Assembly: GCA_949825025.1 (NCBI GenBank)
Contig: OX463779.1
Span: 23,232,816 to 23,296,815, forward strand
From: Siphlonurus alternatus
Lineage: Eukaryota; Arthropoda; Insecta; Ephemeroptera; Siphlonuridae
Reading direction: 5' to 3'
Length of the DNA stretch: 64,000 nucleotides
Made by a program: the position numbers and the translations under genes. Position 1 is the stretch's first letter. Every line of letters starts with the position of its first letter. This document shows positions 1 to 12,848 of the stretch, piece after piece. The notes beneath the pieces are model-generated. The model was given only the letters and a program-made list of their open reading frames with translations. It was not told the DNA's origin and ran no database searches.

Positions 1-1618
<1,618 letters not shown>

Positions 1619-1984
1619 GCTTAAATGATTTTTGTGTTTAAAACAACTTGATTGCAAAACCGTTTCCATAAAACTGATATTATTATAGTATGCATGTAAG
1701 ATAGTAAAATTTCATCTTGATAATAAAATAGATGCATGTTATAAATTTACGAGTTTCATTTACTGTCTTAAATTTAACAATCATTCGTTAAAATTTAGGT
1801 TTCTTCAGAAGAAAGTGCCAATTAAATATTTATCTACTACATCAAATAAGATTAATGTGTAAAGACAATAATTTAAATTTCTTCTTATATACTTTTAACT
1901 TTTTTGTTCCTTACTTTGAGGAGAACTATAAACTTGAAATGATGAGAGACAAGAAAATTTTGTGATAAATCTGCCAAGTAGTCT

Positions 1985-2260
1985 CTGTGAACAAACTTCC
2001 TGAATTCAAAGCCGCCTGCTTTCCTTCTCCTTGCCGCTTCTAATTACAGCCAGCTCACAATTAGTGCTTGCAGAGGGAGGATGAAAGCGGCTCAGCAGCA
2101 GCAACAATGCTCTCCCAGAATGTCTGATCCTTGCTCAGAGGCTGCATGAGGTGTACTCTGTGACGACAACGTCTTTGTTGAAACAAGTGACAAGCAAACC
2201 GACTTTTTACAGTAATTGCTGCCCAGCTTACTTTCAGATTGGCGTTCAACCTGTTTGTAC
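1985..2260. other. GC-richer block, possible exonic or regulatory DNA
   Basis: Base composition rises clearly above the flanks. A CAG-repeat run on the plus strand (about 2090-2107) would encode a short glutamine stretch in a 22-codon frame starting ATG at about 2081. Short overlapping minus-strand frames exist. None matches a family I know, so coding status is undecided. Confidence 0.2.
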
Positions 2261-3540
2261 ACGTTTATCATCAATTATTAATACAGTTTTAAACACAGAC
2301 AGAATATTTTTTGTTTATAAGTAAAATAATATCGTAATGACAATAAAATCAATATAAAATGACTATTTTTTATTATATTATATAGTATAATATATTATAT
2401 GATATGATACTCTTAATATACATTTATTACTTTTTTACTTGTAATTTATGTTTTTCTACTTAAATAATCTTTTTATTATAAATACTGGAAAAGTTGAAAA
2501 AAGGTTTCTATATTATTTTCAAATATACATTGTTATGTACATTTAGTCTGTAATAGCGTAATCTAATCTAGGACTGTGAGAGTTTTTGTTTTGTTTGTTT
2601 TTTTACATCCCCCAGCAATATTACAAATCTTCATTTCTTTGTGCCTCTCAGCAGTTTCATGGTATCAATAGCAACAAACTGTCGAGCTGTCCCGCACTTT
2701 AGGAATTATGAAAAATGCAAGTTTACTATAATTTTTTCTAATTTTTATTATTTTGATAGGGTGCTTTCAAGATAACTAAATTTCCTTGTGTTATAGTCTT
2801 ACTGGATAAGTTCTGCATTTTTGCTGTATTATACAAAAGGCTGTATTAATAAGAACGTCCGCTCGATGCGCACAAATGCGTTCAGAAAAGCAATTCATTA
2901 TTTACTTCTTCATACTTCCCTTCCACAAAACATCTTCCATAATTTACAGTTTAGACTTTTCCATTAAATATCTATCTCTTCAATGTCAATACATACAATA
3001 ACATAATAATTTTTTTACTATTAGCAAATACTGTAAAAACTTGGTAAGGATTCAGTGATACTGAATATACACTTCCATCAGCATACATTCAATGTACGTA
3101 CTGTACATACTACTTGAATCATAAAGTAATTATTTTAATAAAAATTACATTAGAAGTAATATTTATCATAAAAAAAAATAGTGTGATGTAGAAGTCATGC
3201 ATGAAGTATGAAGTATATATAAAAGAACTTAAAAAACTAAAATATTAATTATTTCGCAAAGACACGGATTTCTGAAACTTCTGAAAGTCATAGTTATAAA
3301 ATAAATAAGTAAATTTGTTATATAAAATCACCAGTTGTTACTTTTTGTGCAATGTACAGTTAAACAAGCCTTAGATTACGCCTGAGATCACAGACTAGAC
3401 GTCGCCAAGGCGTAGTAATCTTAATTTTTTAAAAATGTCCCACAACAAGGTTATTTTAAACTATGGAATTTTTTAAAAATATTACATGCTTCTATAATAT
3501 GTATAACTATTGGAAAAAAGTATAAAAAAGTAAGTTTAAT
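2261..3540. other. AT-rich noncoding interval
   Basis: Long A/T runs with no credible ORF and no inverted-repeat element that I could detect. Nothing to annotate. Confidence 0.55.
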
Positions 3541-4060
3541 TTGATTTCAAAATCGCGTCGCCACCACTTCGACCACTTTGCACCTCTTCCAGACGAAAGC
3601 CTGGGGCCAGTGGGGCCGCACGGAGCCGCTGTTGTGACAACACGTCGACACCAAAAATGCTAAAAACTTGAAAAAAAGTGGTGAAATTAAAAAAAATAAG
3701 CACCCTTACGCATTTAAAAGTAACATTCTGGATTTATTATAGCTTCTGGAGGCGTATATAGACGTATATTCCGATCTGTCTTTTATTTTAAAACGAACGC
3801 CTTTTTTCAGCTCAGCTGATCGGTTAAGTTCGATTCGGTTCGATTTAATTAATCGATTTCAAGCTCCTGTGACGTCACAATAACAAAAATCATGGCAGCG
3901 TGCCTTTTCTGTTCTGGTTTTAAAGTTCGCTAAATTAATGAACATTAAACCATGATGTCAGTACCAATAATAGGTTAAAAGTATATTAGATACTTGGGAT
4001 GGCCGCTAGGCAAGCGGATTGCCGCGCCCACGGCCGTGGCGTTCTCATAAACCGGCAAAC
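3541..4060. other. GC-richer block with a CRE palindrome
   Basis: Two GC-richer patches (about 3545-3645 and 3990-4050) flank AT-rich DNA. A perfect TGACGTCA (CREB/ATF-type site) lies at 3870-3877. No open frame of note. Could be regulatory DNA or a decayed repeat. Confidence 0.3.
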
Positions 4061-4191
4061 TAAACTAGGGATGTGATGTTTTTTTCTAATCGAGCGCCTA
4101 TCGTTAAAAAATGAAGGTCGTAACGCAAAACGGTACTATTTTCTATTCAAAATGTCTTCCATACGTAAACTAAGGTTTGTGATACTGTATA

Positions 4192-4442
4192 AGCCCATTA
4201 ATTAACCACGTGTTAGCATAATTATATTACTTGAGTTGGAATTCGGAAAATCATTAAAATTTAATATAATATCTTATAATGTTATTTCATTATTCAAATT
4301 GATCATTTTGTGAATAATTGTTAGTAAAATAATAATTCTAAATAATGATAAATCATAACATATTATACTAAATTTTAATGATTTTCCGAATTCCAACTCA
4401 AGTAATATAATTATACTAACACGTGGTTAATTAATGTGGGCT
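4192..4442. mobile_element. Fold-back MITE with TA target duplication
   Basis: About 251 bp. The left arm (from AGCCCATTAATTAACCACG) and the right arm are reverse complements over roughly 85 bp, with a 2-bp indel near the tip and an AT-rich loop. Both ends are flanked by TA (4190-4191 and 4443-4444), as expected for Tc1/mariner-type insertion. It has no coding capacity, so it would be non-autonomous. TA next to palindromic ends is easily matched by chance, so the superfamily is inference. Confidence 0.8.
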
Positions 4443-4444
4443 TA

Positions 4445-6013
4445 TGCATTGTACAAAAGTAACAACTGGTGATTGTGAGCTCACTTTTCTACTATCGAAT
4501 TAAAAAAAGTGTACCCCTTAATAGCATACAAGTCCCATATAAGAAGTTTTGATAGTAACACAGTTTTGTTATAAGATACGATTCTCATATAATTTTTCAT
4601 TTTTTTTTTATTTTTTTAGTTTGGAATTTAATTCTTAATTTCAAAGATCCTTAATTAGCACCTTTAATTAAATCATATTGGTCATTGCTTCGCTAAAACT
4701 ATTATAATATGTCATGGAAGTATAACTATTATAGAATTACTTTTTTTTGTATTCTATTCAATACAAATTGAATTTTAAATCATCAATTAATATGCTCTTA
4801 TTCATGATATATGTAACAATAAAAATAGAATACAGATTTTAATTAAGATTGCAATATCTCATTACTTACTATATAGATATATAATGATATTGCAAGTCAA
4901 TGAATTGTAATTTCATCAGGTTTATAATTATATACTGAGTGCTAAATGTACATTTCAGTGTTAATGAGTTGATAACTCAGTTGTATCTCTCAAACTAGCG
5001 GGTGCTCTGCTGCAGTCTGATAGCATTGCAGTTTATGGAGATGACCTGACCTAGCTATAGAGACGACCGGGTGGAGAACACAAACATAGAGCCAACAACT
5101 ATGCTGCTTGGATAACCAGGTCAATGAACCCGCCGTTACAACACGAACTAAATAATGTAAATTGCACATCTCTCAACTCCCCGCTCCATAAATTCTCACT
5201 CATTTTCATTGCACGATCTTCACTACGTCATCGTTCATGAGGTCAAAATTATTTAAAATACCATTTATTTGTTCTACATTATTGTAAGATACTTTTTATA
5301 TACAGTAGGGTAGGCTATTTCGTATAAAAATGGTAAATGTCTTATGACAATGCTGTATGTTCAGTATGTTTATTAACTCTAAAACGATATGATTAATAGT
5401 TATACATAGAGAGAGAGAGAGGAGGGGGGTCAAATTAATTATAAATAAACAATAAAATCTTTAGGTGGCTGCAGGTGGCATACAAGTAATTACTCTGTGC
5501 ACACGTATGATAATTAAAATTATTTTCTTAATTATGTTTGTAAATACCGTAAAGAGAATATTGAAAAACTCATACTTTTACGATCGTTTTTTATTTTTTT
5601 CTTAAATAATTATTATTATGTACTACTAAACTTTTATTATTTCTTAATATATAATTTATGACGTGAACGCTGTGAAAACGCCGTGCTTAAATTTTTATGT
5701 CTTATTTTTCTATGAATTGATATTCTATTCAGTGGCAACCTTGATGGTAATGAACAAAATATTTAATGTGTAAAATGAAACAATTTATTTTGTTATGCAT
5801 TGTTTAAAACAAAAACAATTAATAAAATCACCAAAACGAAACAGAAAATAAAAATTATACTGAATCATAATATTAATTATATAATAATATATATTTTTAA
5901 AACTCCAGCAGTCGAAATTAAAATTCAACACAAAATGAAAAGTTTTTTATATTAAATTTGTATATTAAAAAAAAGTGTTGATTTCATGAAAAATGTTATA
6001 TTATTTAAATTAT
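4445..6013. other. AT-rich noncoding interval
   Basis: Mostly A/T. A slightly GC-richer patch lies at about 4995-5180, and a short GA run at about 5408-5421. No credible ORF or RNA gene. Confidence 0.5.
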
Positions 6014-6020
6014 AATATAT

Positions 6021-6065
<45 letters not shown>
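6014..6065. repeat. (TA)n microsatellite with TCTATA variants
   Basis: Alternating TA with three TATATC variants. Followed at 6114-6127 / 6140-6153 by a 14-bp arm inverted repeat (ATATAATTTTAAAC) with a 12-nt loop, which leads into a second TA tract. Confidence 0.9.
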
Positions 6066-6068
<3 letters not shown>

Positions 6069-6143
6069 ATGACATATAGTAAGTTTTCAACTTACAGACA
6101 TTGGCAGTATTTTATATAATTTTAAACACGGTATAAGAAGTTT

Positions 6144-6148
<5 letters not shown>

Positions 6149-6191
<43 letters not shown>
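6149..6191. repeat. (AT)n microsatellite
   Basis: A second alternating AT tract, continuing into degenerate TATAT-rich DNA up to about 6260. Confidence 0.9.
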
Positions 6192-6192
<1 letters not shown>

Positions 6193-6198
<6 letters not shown>

Positions 6199-6780
6199 TA
6201 TATATATTATATATATGACATATTATAGTTATATAAATTATATAATACTCTATAATATATTTTACCCTTATTTTGCAATGTTTTTAAAATTTAGAATATT
6301 TTCTAACGAACTAGTTCTATATTCAAATTTGCATTAATTACAAATATTACAAGATTATATTTCAACATTGATCCTTTTTTTCCTTTTTTTTTAGTTATAT
6401 TTAAGGACTATGAGACTAAATGTAATTAGTAATTATTATAAAGTGAGATGATCGATTCCGGTCATATTAATAAGACAAGCATGTTACGTTTTTTTAATAT
6501 AACTGCCATATTATAACAGTAAACATTACGAAATAAAGTAAAACTCTTGCATCACACTGTTATATAATATTAAAAAATATATAATTATGTAATATTCTGT
6601 ATAATATATATATTTATTATAACTTAAAAACTTTTAATAACGAAGCATTGAAATAATGAGAAAAAAAGTTTATAATAATATATGCTGGTGGTATAATAAT
6701 ATTCAATATAATATTATTTATAAAATTATGTGTACTTTTAATACATATAATTTGCTCTCCCCTCTGTCGTATATATAGCA
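6193..6780. other. AT-rich noncoding interval
   Basis: Very AT-rich. The one open frame on the minus strand is low-complexity and not credible. Confidence 0.5.
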
Positions 6781-7021
6781 ACGAGTCCCCCGCATGTTTG
6801 CACAAGGAAGAGAAGCGTGCGCCGTGAGACTCAGAAGAGCTTAATGAAGGGCCTAATTAGTTATTAACGAGATTCGAGGAGAGGATCGATAACATCAACC
6901 CCCGCGGCAGTAACTCCACCCGGTCCGCGATCGCTTCCCGCTAGAGGCACAAAAAGTATCACATGGCCTTGCGTCGGCCTTGCTTTCATGGAGGACACCG
7001 TGTCCAGCCGTTATGACGTCA
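6781..7021. other. CpG-bearing GC-rich block ending in a CRE palindrome
   Basis: About 240 bp with several CpG-containing words (CCCGCGGC, CGCGATCGC). It ends at a perfect TGACGTCA at 7014-7021. No open frame stands out. Consistent with a small CpG island or regulatory module in AT-rich DNA. Confidence 0.3.
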
Positions 7022-7217
7022 CCATAAGATGAATAAACAAATTTAACACATCGAGGCGTGATTCCATACTTCCGTATACAATTACTATTATAAGACTTTA
7101 GTAAATATATTTTTTTTAAATATGACTTAATAAAAAATGAAACTGCAAGACAATACTATACGTTGAAAAATATGATAAGTATATTCCGTTTTTACGCGGA
7201 GGTGAATTCCCCTATGT

Positions 7218-7290
7218 GACTGACGTGTTAGTGACGTGCTTGGCCGACAAGTGTGATAAAAGACGTGCAATTATATATAACGTGACGTTG
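7218..7290. promoter_or_regulatory. Cluster of four ACGTG motifs
   Basis: Four ACGTG words lie within about 70 bp in the same orientation (TGACGTG, TGACGTG, AGACGTG, AACGTGACG). RCGTG is the core bound by HIF/ARNT-type bHLH-PAS factors in animals. The clustering is visible; function is inference. Confidence 0.25.
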
Positions 7291-7494
7291 ATATGATGGG
7301 GTGACACTTGTGGACATGCACGAGTACCTCGTGATTGTGATAAGATATGTAATATAGTGGTGGTTATATTTAAGTAGCATCAACATTTTTCGTATAACGT
7401 CTGTTAGAGTCGGAAAAATATAACAGCTTTTACTAAATTCAAAAATACGAAATATTGTATAATAATATTTCTCTCAGAAGAAGCAAAATGTTTT

Positions 7495-7552
7495 TCAAAT
7501 GCTAAGTCATCGATGTCCAACCTGGTTTGGAAAGGACTCACAAAATCCTGTA
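7495..7552 (+). repeat. Dispersed fragment, copy 1 (related to 35.5 kb)
   Basis: This stretch matches the minus strand at about 35535-35600. The shared core reads CCTGGTTTGGAA(A/G)GGAC(T/C)CACAAAATCCT, and a weaker match extends upstream through TGCTA..CAT. Read in the frame PGLE-x-THKIL, two of the three core differences are synonymous. It may be a decayed repeat or a duplicated exon; I do not recognise the peptide. Confidence 0.45.
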
Positions 7553-8300
7553 TATAAGATTTCCTATAAGGCGGTTGCATGAGCAACGCAATCAGTCTAC
7601 TTTACAGGGGCTGAGTGAAAACATGCGCGCGCATTCTGCCATGCCGGTGGAGTGGTAGAGAACTCTGCATGCAGGCAAAAGATTAAAAAAATTCATTGTA
7701 AATTATTTAAAATGAAAATAAAAAATGTGAGGTGAACAAAACGTTAAAAATAAAATTTACAAACTTTTGCTCACCTCAGAATTCAGAATATTTTCTTTAT
7801 ATATTTTTAAATATTTTTTTTAATATTTTCTCCTATATGCTTATACACTGCGGAGTTCCACCAGGCCACCATCGACGACTGTTGAAACTCCCGATCCAAG
7901 GTCACACTGACGTCACACGCAAGCGCCTTATATCTGCATGCATGCAGTTTTTTTTCTGATGTGTGTGGTGAATGTTCGCTCTATGTGTATAGGCTCCTTA
8001 GCCTTTTACATTCACCAATTTGGGTTATTATGTTGTTGCTATTATTTTTTTAAACTTTTTTCCCTATTCCCTACAATGTAATTTATCCCAAATAAACAAA
8101 AAAATTATTATGCAATGCTATATAAGCATGCAGTATGCAGTTATATATATAATCGAAAAGTTCAATCCTCGCGTGCACATTGCACTATCACTTGCAACCA
8201 GTAGCCTGCACAAGAAAGATGTTCCATTGAATTTAAAATTTAACCATGCATGTAAAAAAATTTTTAAAACAAAGGCGCGTAAACTTCAGGATATATATTT

Positions 8301-8301
<1 letters not shown>
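7553..8301. other. Noncoding interval with CRE and TGCATGCATGCA
   Basis: Holds a perfect TGACGTCA at 7908-7915 and two overlapping TGCATGCA palindromes at 7935-7946. A 75-codon plus-strand frame spanning 7732-7959 is AT-rich and unrecognised, so it is not called a gene. Confidence 0.4.
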
Positions 8302-8386
<85 letters not shown>

Positions 8387-8598
8387 NNNNNNNNNNNNNN
8401 NNNNNNNNNNNNNNNNNNNNNNNNNNNNNNNNNNNNNNNNNNNNNNNNNNNNNNNNNNNNNNNNNNNNNNNNNNNNNNNNNNNNNNNNNNNNNNNNNNNN
8501 NNNNNNNNNNNNNNNNNNNNNNNNNNNNNNNNNNNNNNNNNNNNNNNNNNNNNNNNNNNNNNNNNNNNNNNNNNNNNNNNNNNNNNAGAGAGAGAGAG
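8302..8598. repeat. (GA)n microsatellite spanning an assembly gap
   Basis: GA dinucleotides run at 8302-8386, then unresolved bases, then GA again at 8587-8598. The true tract length is unknown. Frames across it (poly-RE with X residues) are artefacts. Confidence 0.95.
8387..8586. other. Assembly gap, exactly 200 N
   Basis: The run is exactly 200 N, which looks like a placeholder of fixed length rather than a measured distance. Its position inside a GA repeat suggests the assembly broke on the microsatellite. Confidence 0.97.
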
Positions 8599-9118
8599 TT
8601 GTGATAAGTAAATTAAATTATTGTGTGCTTTAATTATTAAATTAAAAATTAATAATGACTGTATATTTATGTTATTAATTAACTACATACACCAGGCTGG
8701 AATTATATTTTTTGTAGCAATTTCAGATATATTAAACTCTACAAAAAAACAAAAACAAAAAAAACAACAAAAAACGTTCCATTGATATACTGTATAAAAA
8801 TTCATCACTACATCAGACAAATAAATATTATAATTTAACTCGTATACAATAATTTAATTAGCAAAGTAAAACTGTTTTATATGATATCAAGCTCAACAAA
8901 ATACATTCAAATATAATATTCAATAAAATACGTCAACCTTTGAAACAATAAGTAAGCAAATTTATTTCAATACAAATTGATGCAGTATTATAATCAGTGT
9001 TACTTTATATACTTTTTAAAGATATCAAAACAGTTATTCCAAAGTTGGATAATAGTGTTAAATTTATACCAAAGCTATAATAATTGTTAGTGTTTTAGAA
9101 CAAAAATTTCAAGTGCTA
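8599..9118. other. AT-rich noncoding interval
   Basis: A/T-rich with short poly-A words. No credible ORF or repeat structure seen. Confidence 0.5.
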
Positions 9119-9242
9119 TATCATCGTGTCAGGTTAGGCAACTTGATGGAAAAACTGAGGTTGGCGTAGGACATTGCCCCTGCTGCATAATTTGCTTTGT
9201 TTTAGTGCTGAGCAAATTGCCTAACCTCAGTGCGTAATGATA
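9119..9242. mobile_element. Small terminal-inverted-repeat element, 124 bp
   Basis: Imperfect terminal inverted repeats of about 27 bp run inward from TATCAT at both ends. They share the word AGGTTAGGCAA(C/T)TTG with a 1-2 nt offset. The interior is short and non-coding. No clear target duplication was found, so this is a probable small MITE rather than a certain one. Confidence 0.5.
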
Positions 9243-9784
9243 CAGCCAGGTGGCCCCTTTTTTTCCGGCCGAATGTGTTTGTATAACTTATACTCATTAT
9301 ACTGTACAATCTTAGCAGTTTTAATTTTTATTTCAACATGCAATGCTGTACATATAACATTTTAACATTCCGAAGCATTTTCAGATCATCAGTTCTGCTG
9401 TTGTTGGTAGGCTGCAGTAAAACTTTATTTTTAAATATTTTAACAACACTTTTATAATTAATAACAAAAGAGTTGTAGTTTTAAATAAGAGTTTAAAAAA
9501 ATGTCGAATACATAAATATAAGTTTAAAAATGTACTGAAGATATTTTTAAGTAACGTCTTATTAGCCCAAAGTCAATTTAATTCGAGTTAATTATAATTA
9601 TAATAAATTATAATAACGAGTAGAACAGAACGTTTGATGCTCACTAATTTTGGCTAAAACTGTACATGACTTTTCATAATATCAATCTTATCAACCAATT
9701 GACCTTTTAAAACAAACAAATTAAAGATCCCTTGAAGATTATTAAAAAAATTAAACGAAAGGACGTGCACTAATCTGCTATTTC
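9243..9784. other. AT-rich noncoding interval
   Basis: Begins with a short GC patch (GGCCCC..CCGGCC at about 9251-9270), then A/T-rich sequence. Nothing further to annotate. Confidence 0.5.
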
Positions 9785-9995
9785 GCAATCCTGCAGGATT
9801 CAGATGTACGTACGCCACATTAGTGATAGTGTTATCAGACACGGCCTCGCTCTTTGCTCGGGGTGGTGCAGACAAGGGCGCGGGGTGGCGGGCGGGAGGG
9901 ACCTTGGCCCACAATCCGTCCTCGCTCTTCTCCGTGCGCCAAGCAGACCAGACATGAGACGACCTTCCCGCCCAACTTCCGTGCCATGACACTCC
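9785..9995. other. GC-rich CpG block
   Basis: About 200 bp of sharply higher GC with short overlapping frames on both strands (to 112 codons on minus, 94 on plus). Frames open on both strands are expected of GC-rich DNA. I see no conserved motif. Could be a CpG-island promoter, an exon or a decayed repeat. Confidence 0.3.
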
Positions 9996-11190
9996 ATTTT
10001 CTCCGTGCTATACTCTCAATAATTCCGGAAAAAGCCGGAAATACAACCTTCGGTTCGTACCTGAAACTTTGGTTAAAAAATTCTCTTCGAATAATAGTTA
10101 TAATATTTTGCTTAATTTTTTTTTTAGGTAAACACTAATATTTATAATATAATCTTATATGCATGTTATTTAGTATTATTTTGACTTGAATTATACATAA
10201 TATAGCATTTAATGCTGTATTTAAATTTTAAAATGCTATATTTGTAGACTTTATATATTAATATATTTATTGCATTTACATAAATTTATTTGGATCAATA
10301 AAAAAATAATTTGAATTTGCAGAATGGGTCATGTTTGACTTGAGGACAGCAAGAACTTTAGCTTTGCTCTGCCACGCAATTAAAAGTAAGTTAATTTAAA
10401 CTGATGTTTTGGGTTGATCTTCTTACTATACTCACCCAAAATAACAAATAACAACTTTCTTGAAGCTGCAGTTTCATCAAATCGGTAAGGTTCGTGTTGG
10501 ACCAAAGCAATGAGAAAATTTTAATATTTTAAAGTACGTGTATTACGATTTACCAGAAGATTTAAATTTCTGTGGGTGTTTCGGATATAATGTACAATAA
10601 AATTAATTTTACATTGTAATTTTCATTTATATGCTCCAATAATTTCAGCTTAATATATAACATATTATGTATACCTTTTGACGTAATAAGATATAATAAT
10701 TATGTCGCATGGAGTATATGCATTACTGTATATTGGCTGCTCTGATTTTTCGCAAACATAGAACATGTGAATTACCTGTAAACTCGAAAATATATATGGC
10801 TGCATATGCTGTTATGTGTCTTCATAGTTTTAGTAGATAATTAAATTTATACTTATATTATACATCATTTATAGAGGTGTAAGAGGGTTCGCGCATCACA
10901 TTCACCATTATTTTGAGAGATATATATACATTTAATTTAAATAAAAATTGTACCACATTATTGTACCTACATAATGAGTCATGTGATCAATGACCATGCA
11001 GGGTAGATTTAAAAGCCAAACTCACTAAACTCAGTTATTATATTATATATTGTTATATAATCGTACGTAATTATACTGAAGAAGCTGGTTACATATTTTC
11101 GGTTATCTTAGTTATATTTTTTATAAATCCCACCCAATATTTCTCTATAGATTACGGAATAATATAGATGATATTATAAGGTTGCTATAT

Positions 11191-11194
<4 letters not shown>
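9996..11194. other. AT-rich noncoding interval
   Basis: Ordinary AT-rich sequence with no credible ORF, RNA gene or fold-back element. Confidence 0.5.

Positions 11195-11275
<81 letters not shown>
11195..11275. repeat. (GA)n microsatellite, about 81 bp
   Basis: Uninterrupted AG dinucleotides flanked by AT-rich DNA. Confidence 0.96.
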
Positions 11276-11277
<2 letters not shown>

Positions 11278-12359
11278 TTATAATTGTATAGTAATTAATT
11301 TAAATGTAATAAAATAATTATATTTATATTATTGTATACGGAGTTTTAAAACATTTATTAAATTTTATATCTATAATATATAGTATATAAAAGCTAAAAA
11401 GTGAAATTTCATCAACATTGTTACCTATAATCTATGTGCATTATAAAAAACACTTCATTTTCTTTTATCTTGGATATATGGTATTTATAATTATTATGAT
11501 GCTTATCTGTGAAATTCATCAAGATCACGGAATTGCGCGGCTTCTCCATATCAGTCAATGTCATCTGTTCAACATATTATTATTATTATAGCATCCGCGG
11601 CCGATCTATATAATATTCTAGTCACAGCACAGACTCGACTAGCTCCTTACATAGACAGGTACACTGTGGATCGGCTGAGAGATCGCATGCCCAAATATGA
11701 CCGCCACCTCCCTGCCTGATCACAGCTTCGTCAATTGATAACCAATTACCTAACAATATAAAGCCATAATAAGCTATTATTATGAATCATTCCATATAAA
11801 CTGCTATTATTATGCTATTGTACAGTAAATACTATACATAAAACTACATATTCAATTCTACTGGTTCTTTTCTTACAATAATATTATATGTATGATATAG
11901 CATGCATGCATGCTCCTTTTTGTAAACTGTGTATACCATGTCAAGAAAAAAGGAGCTGAAGTACCACCGATATATTTAGGAGTTGCATGGGTGGTACATA
12001 TCATAATGGGCTTTCCCAGAGACTGGGGTGGACATTATCTATTCCCTGGTTTTCCTCTATTCTTTTTTTAAAAAAAATTAATGTTCAATAATTTTATGAG
12101 CCCAGCTTCTCTCGAAAATTTTGCTGAGAGTTTGCGCCTGAAATCAGATATATTTGCACCCTTTTTATTATAGCATGGAGGTTGAAATTATTGTAATTTT
12201 CTCTCCAAAAACTAAAGAATTCAAATTCAATATTATAATTTTGCGTCATGGGGTACGTTTTTGAAATGTTTAGGAAATTTAATAACACTTGAATAGCCAC
12301 CACGGAAATCAAAATAATTTTTATGACCGCTGGGTTGAGCACGTAGCCTTTGTCTTTGT
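11276..12359. other. AT-rich noncoding interval
   Basis: AT-rich with a modestly richer patch at about 11590-11730. A TGCATGCA lies at 11903-11910. The 82-codon minus-strand frame near 12.1-12.3 kb is AT-rich and unrecognised. Confidence 0.45.
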
Positions 12360-12545
12360 TTTATCACGTTTCCCAACATTGGTCGTCCCAGCAGTCACCT
12401 CGTCGTCGTTGTGATATCATCTGGTCGGCCTCGTCTCGTGGGTGCCGCCAGCCAGCCAGTCGCTATTTATAGCCCGTCTAGCGCCCGCCGCCGCACCCTG
12501 CTGTTGTGGTGCCACTCCGCGTGCCTTCGAAAGATCGCGTCGGAA
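12360..12545. promoter_or_regulatory. GC-rich candidate core promoter with palindromic TATA box
   Basis: A GC-rich, CpG-bearing block contains CTATTTATAG at 12463-12472. On the minus strand this reads CTATAAATAG, a full TATA-box consensus with GC-rich flanks, which is the textbook context. It also works on the plus strand as TATTTATAG, so direction is unclear. No strong initiator was seen at the expected distance. Motifs are seen; promoter activity is inferred. Confidence 0.35.
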
Positions 12546-12793
12546 TAAATATTTCCCATTATCAGACACTTTGAAGTGAAAGAACAACCAAGTAAATTGA
12601 AACAATTTCAACTCTCGTTTTTTTTTTTTGTCACTTTTTCAGTTTTCTCCATAAATGCATGTATTGACACAATTGAAATTTTAGGAGCTGCGCAGGCTCA
12701 TATTTTATATATAGCAATAGTTAGTGTGTTTTTCATCTTCATAAACGTTATAATTCCAATCACAATCAGTACGTTTACGTGAGAGTGTTTACT

Positions 12794-12848
12794 GCGGATT
12801 CATTGATCGGATAAAGTTATTCTTATAAGGCGTCGTTAATGGATCCGC
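12794..12848 (+). repeat. 55-bp dispersed hairpin, copy 1
   Basis: The ends GCGGATTCATT and AATGGATCCGC are inverted repeats with one mismatch. The interior GTTATTCTTAT..GGCGT..GT is shared with the reverse complement of 40730-40784. The two copies align along their length with scattered changes that keep the end pairing. It could be a very small MITE or a structured element. Confidence 0.55.

Noticed and set aside
9654..9997. Minus-strand ORF of 112 codons as a gene
   Set aside because: Open frames exist on both strands of a GC-rich block with no motif; the C-terminal half is AT-rich filler. Kept only as a GC block.
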